Positions 14,176 to 15,973 of a DNA stretch of 15,973 bases are shown one piece after another. Location of the stretch: positions 1 through 15,973 of the forward strand of contig JAFACG010000035.1 of assembly GCA_023425645.1 (NCBI GenBank), written 5' to 3'. Under the pieces are notes generated by a model, which saw only the letters and a list, made by a program, of their open reading frames with translations, was not told where the DNA came from and made no database searches. Source of the DNA: Pseudomonadota bacterium (GTDB taxonomy: Bacteria; Pseudomonadota; Gammaproteobacteria; Burkholderiales; Burkholderiaceae_B). A program made the translations under genes and the position numbers. Position 1 is the first letter of the stretch. Each line of letters begins with the position of its first letter.

Positions 14176-15822
14176 CTACATGCCGTTGTAGACGGGGCCT
14201 TCGCCGCCTTGAGGCGGCACCCAGACGATGTTCTGGGTGGGGTCCTTGATATCGCAGGTCTTGCAGTGCACGCAGTTCTGCGCGTTGATCTGCAGCCTGT
14301 CGTCGCCGGTTTCGGTCTTGACGAATTCATAGACCCCGGCAGGGCAGAAGCGCGCTTCCGGCCCGCCGTAGCGCGCCAGATTGATCGCCACCGGCACCTT
14401 GGGATCCTTCAGGGTCAGGTGGACGGGCTCGTCCTCCTCGTGGTTGGTGTTGGAGATGAACACCGAGCTGAGGCGGTCGAAGGTGATCTTGCCGTCCGGC
14501 TTGGGGTAATCGATGCGGGCGCATTCGGCGGCCGGCTGCAGACAGGCGTGATCGGGCTTGTGGTTGCGCAGCGTCCAGGGCATCTTGCCCTTGAGCAGGC
14601 CTTGTTCCACAAAGGTCATGACCGAGGCGATGGAACGGCCTTTCTTGAACCATTGCTTGAAATTGCGCGCCTTGTTCAGTTCTTCGTGCAGCCAGGATTG
14701 TTCGAAGCGCTGGGCGTACTGGGTCAGTTCGTCGTGCTGGCGGCCGGCCTGCAGGGCTTCGAACGCGGCCTCGGCGGCCAATGCGCCCGACTTGATGGCG
14801 GCATGGCTGCCCTTGATGCGCGAAGCATTCAGAAAGCCGGCTTCGCAGCCCACCAGGACGCCGCCCGGAAAGCTGAGCTTGGGCAGGGCCAGCAGGCCGC
14901 CGGCCGTAAGCGAGCGGGCGCCGTAGGCGATGCGCTTGCCGCCTTCGAAGGTGGGGCGGATGGCGGGGTGGGTCTTGTAGCGCTGGAATTCGTCGAAGGG
15001 CGACAGCCAGGGGTTGGCGTAGTCCAGACCGACCACCAGGCCGACCATGACCAGGTTGTTGTCCAGGTGGTAGAGGAAGGAGCCGCCGTAGGTGTCGGAG
15101 TCCAGGGGCCAGCCGGCAGTGTGCATCACCAGGCCGGGGCGGGCCTGGGAAGGGTCCACTTCCCACAGCTCCTTGATGCCGATGCCATAGCTTTGCGCAT
15201 TGCGGCCTTCGTCCAGCTTGTAGCGCGCGATCAGCTCGCGGCCCAGGTGGCCGCGCGAGCCTTCCGCGAAAATGGTGTAGCGCGCCAGCAGTTCCATGCC
15301 GGGCTGGTAGTGGGACGTATGGGTGCCGTCGCGCGCCACCCCCATGTCGCCGGTGACCACGCCGCGCACGGCGCCCGAATCGTCGTAGAGCACGTGGGCG
15401 GCGGCAAAGCCGGGGAAGATCTCCACGCCCAGGGCTTCGGCCTGTTCGCCCAGCCACTGCACCACATTGCCCAGGCGCACGATGTAATTGCCGTGGTTCT
15501 TGAAGCAGTCGGGCAGCAGCCATTCCGGCGTGGAGCGGGCGCCTTTTTCGGTCAGGAACAGGAACTTGTCTTCGGTGACTGCCACGGAGATGGGTGCGCC
15601 CTTGGCTTTCCAGTCGGGGATCAGCTCGTCCAGGGCGCGCGTGTCCATGACGGCGCCGGACAGGATGTGGGCGCCCAGTTCGGCCCCTTTCTCGAGGACA
15701 CAGACGCTCAGCTCCTGTTCAGTCTGCTGAGCCAGCTGCTTGAGGCGGATGGCCGTGGCCAGCCCTGCAGGCCCCGCTCCCACGATCACTACGTCGTATT
15801 CCATCGATTCGCGTTCTGACAT
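14176..15822 (-). CDS. Electron transfer flavoprotein-ubiquinone oxidoreductase
   Basis: This 548-residue membrane-associated FAD/[4Fe-4S] enzyme takes electrons from reduced ETF, which collects them from acyl-CoA, branched-chain and other dehydrogenases, and passes them to ubiquinone. The N-terminal FAD-binding motif VVIVGAGPAGLATA covers 11-24. IVGAGPAG is followed by a second FAD-contacting region near LDYANPWLSPFDEF, and the membrane-associated ubiquinone part lies in the middle. The C-terminal domain has the cluster ligands Cys493, Cys517, Cys520 and Cys523 in the pattern Cys-X23-Cys-X2-Cys-X2-Cys, ending in NGM. The length matches the family. The start at 15820-15822 has AGGAG upstream, and Met7 is a possible alternative start. 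This gene is convergent with the DMT gene, and no ETF subunit genes are adjacent. Its link to MmsA and Acs here is functional (acyl-CoA metabolism), not by operon. Confidence 0.96.
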   Translation of the reverse strand: MSERESMEYDVVIVGAGPAGLATAIRLKQLAQQTEQELSVCVLEKGAELGAHILSGAVMDTRALDELIPDWKAKGAPISVAVTEDKFLFLTEKGARSTPEWLLPDCFKNHGNYIVRLGNVVQWLGEQAEALGVEIFPGFAAAHVLYDDSGAVRGVVTGDMGVARDGTHTSHYQPGMELLARYTIFAEGSRGHLGRELIARYKLDEGRNAQSYGIGIKELWEVDPSQARPGLVMHTAGWPLDSDTYGGSFLYHLDNNLVMVGLVVGLDYANPWLSPFDEFQRYKTHPAIRPTFEGGKRIAYGARSLTAGGLLALPKLSFPGGVLVGCEAGFLNASRIKGSHAAIKSGALAAEAAFEALQAGRQHDELTQYAQRFEQSWLHEELNKARNFKQWFKKGRSIASVMTFVEQGLLKGKMPWTLRNHKPDHACLQPAAECARIDYPKPDGKITFDRLSSVFISNTNHEEDEPVHLTLKDPKVPVAINLARYGGPEARFCPAGVYEFVKTETGDDRLQINAQNCVHCKTCDIKDPTQNIVWVPPQGGEGPVYNGM

Positions 15823-15901
15823 TGCTGTCGATCTCCTGTAGGGGTAACCGTTCTGTTCTTGATTGTTCGGCGGTGAAATTCGTGCACAGTGCGTACGGTC
15901 G

Positions 15902-15907
15902 ATTGTA
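15902..15907 (-). promoter_or_regulatory. Possible -10 element for the ETF-QO gene
   Basis: On the minus strand TACAAT (plus 15902-15907) matches the -10 consensus at five of six positions, 80 bases before the ATG. The region at the expected -35 position (AAAACA at 17 bases) is poor, although TTAAAA lies 19 bases away. Treat as a weak candidate. Confidence 0.3.
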
Positions 15908-15949
15908 TTGCAGTCTGCCTGGCTTGTTTTAAGTTTAGACTCCTGCCGT

Positions 15950-15973
15950 GGGGGGGCCCCGGGGGGGCCCGCC
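15950..15973. repeat. Tandem G7-C4-G7-C3 block at the window end
   Basis: GGGGGGGCCCC (15950-15960) and GGGGGGGCCC (15961-15970) form a direct repeat of guanine and cytosine tracts followed by GCC at the end of the window. It lies about 130 bases before the ETF-QO ATG on the minus strand. Homopolymer tracts of this size can slip in replication, and can also be assembly errors. Confidence 0.5.

Noticed and set aside
13801..15819. Plus-strand open frame of about 670 codons crossing the DMT and ETF-QO genes
   Set aside because: It spans the junction of two clear convergent genes and shows no family features.
1..15973. tRNA/rRNA genes, CRISPR arrays, insertion sequences or phage genes
   Set aside because: No repeat-spacer pattern, transposase, integrase or cloverleaf-like sequence was seen in any intergenic gap.

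Overview
The window is about 16 kb of GC-rich, gene-dense bacterial chromosome. The protein sequences and gene order (pepA-holC divergent from lptF, a beta-type CysB, Acs, ETF:ubiquinone oxidoreductase) suggest a betaproteobacterium of the Burkholderiales, most likely an Alcaligenaceae member (Bordetella/Achromobacter-like). This assignment rests on recognising protein families, not on a database search. I see no rRNA, tRNA, CRISPR array, transposase, integrase or other sign of a mobile element. I count thirteen complete protein genes, none visibly broken.

Left part (1-4205): a minus-strand run of pepA (leucyl aminopeptidase), holC (DNA polymerase III chi) and a Bax-inhibitor-1/YccA membrane protein ends at a strong terminator at 234-260. 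Divergent from pepA is lptF, a permease subunit of the LPS exporter. It is closed by its own terminator, and its usual partner lptG is not beside it.

Middle part (4240-8483): a LysR-type regulator is divergent from mmsA (CoA-acylating methylmalonate-semialdehyde dehydrogenase). A GTTT-N11-AAAC dyad between them is a likely operator. Next comes cysB, the sulfur-assimilation regulator, whose AT-rich leader contains an array of CTTAT/ATAAG half-sites and a perfect 12-bp inverted repeat that overlaps the start codon. A short cysteine-rich DUF2325-like gene follows. Its promoter (TTGACT-N17-TATCAT) is covered by a near-consensus Fur box, so it is almost certainly iron-repressed.

Right part (8518-15973): an NlpC/P60 lipoprotein (minus strand) and a UMF1/Atg22-like MFS transporter (plus strand) diverge from a 338-base intergenic region with two dyads. 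Then come acs (acetyl-CoA synthetase), an EamA/DMT transporter, and convergent to it the ETF:ubiquinone oxidoreductase gene. Several genes serve CoA-thioester and respiratory metabolism: MmsA makes propionyl-CoA, Acs makes acetyl-CoA, and ETF-QO passes acyl-CoA dehydrogenase electrons to ubiquinone. They are separately arranged rather than one operon.

I do not find a clear new multi-gene system. The observations most worth following are the Fur-controlled cysteine-rich small protein, the structured cysB leader, and the LysR/mmsA operator.
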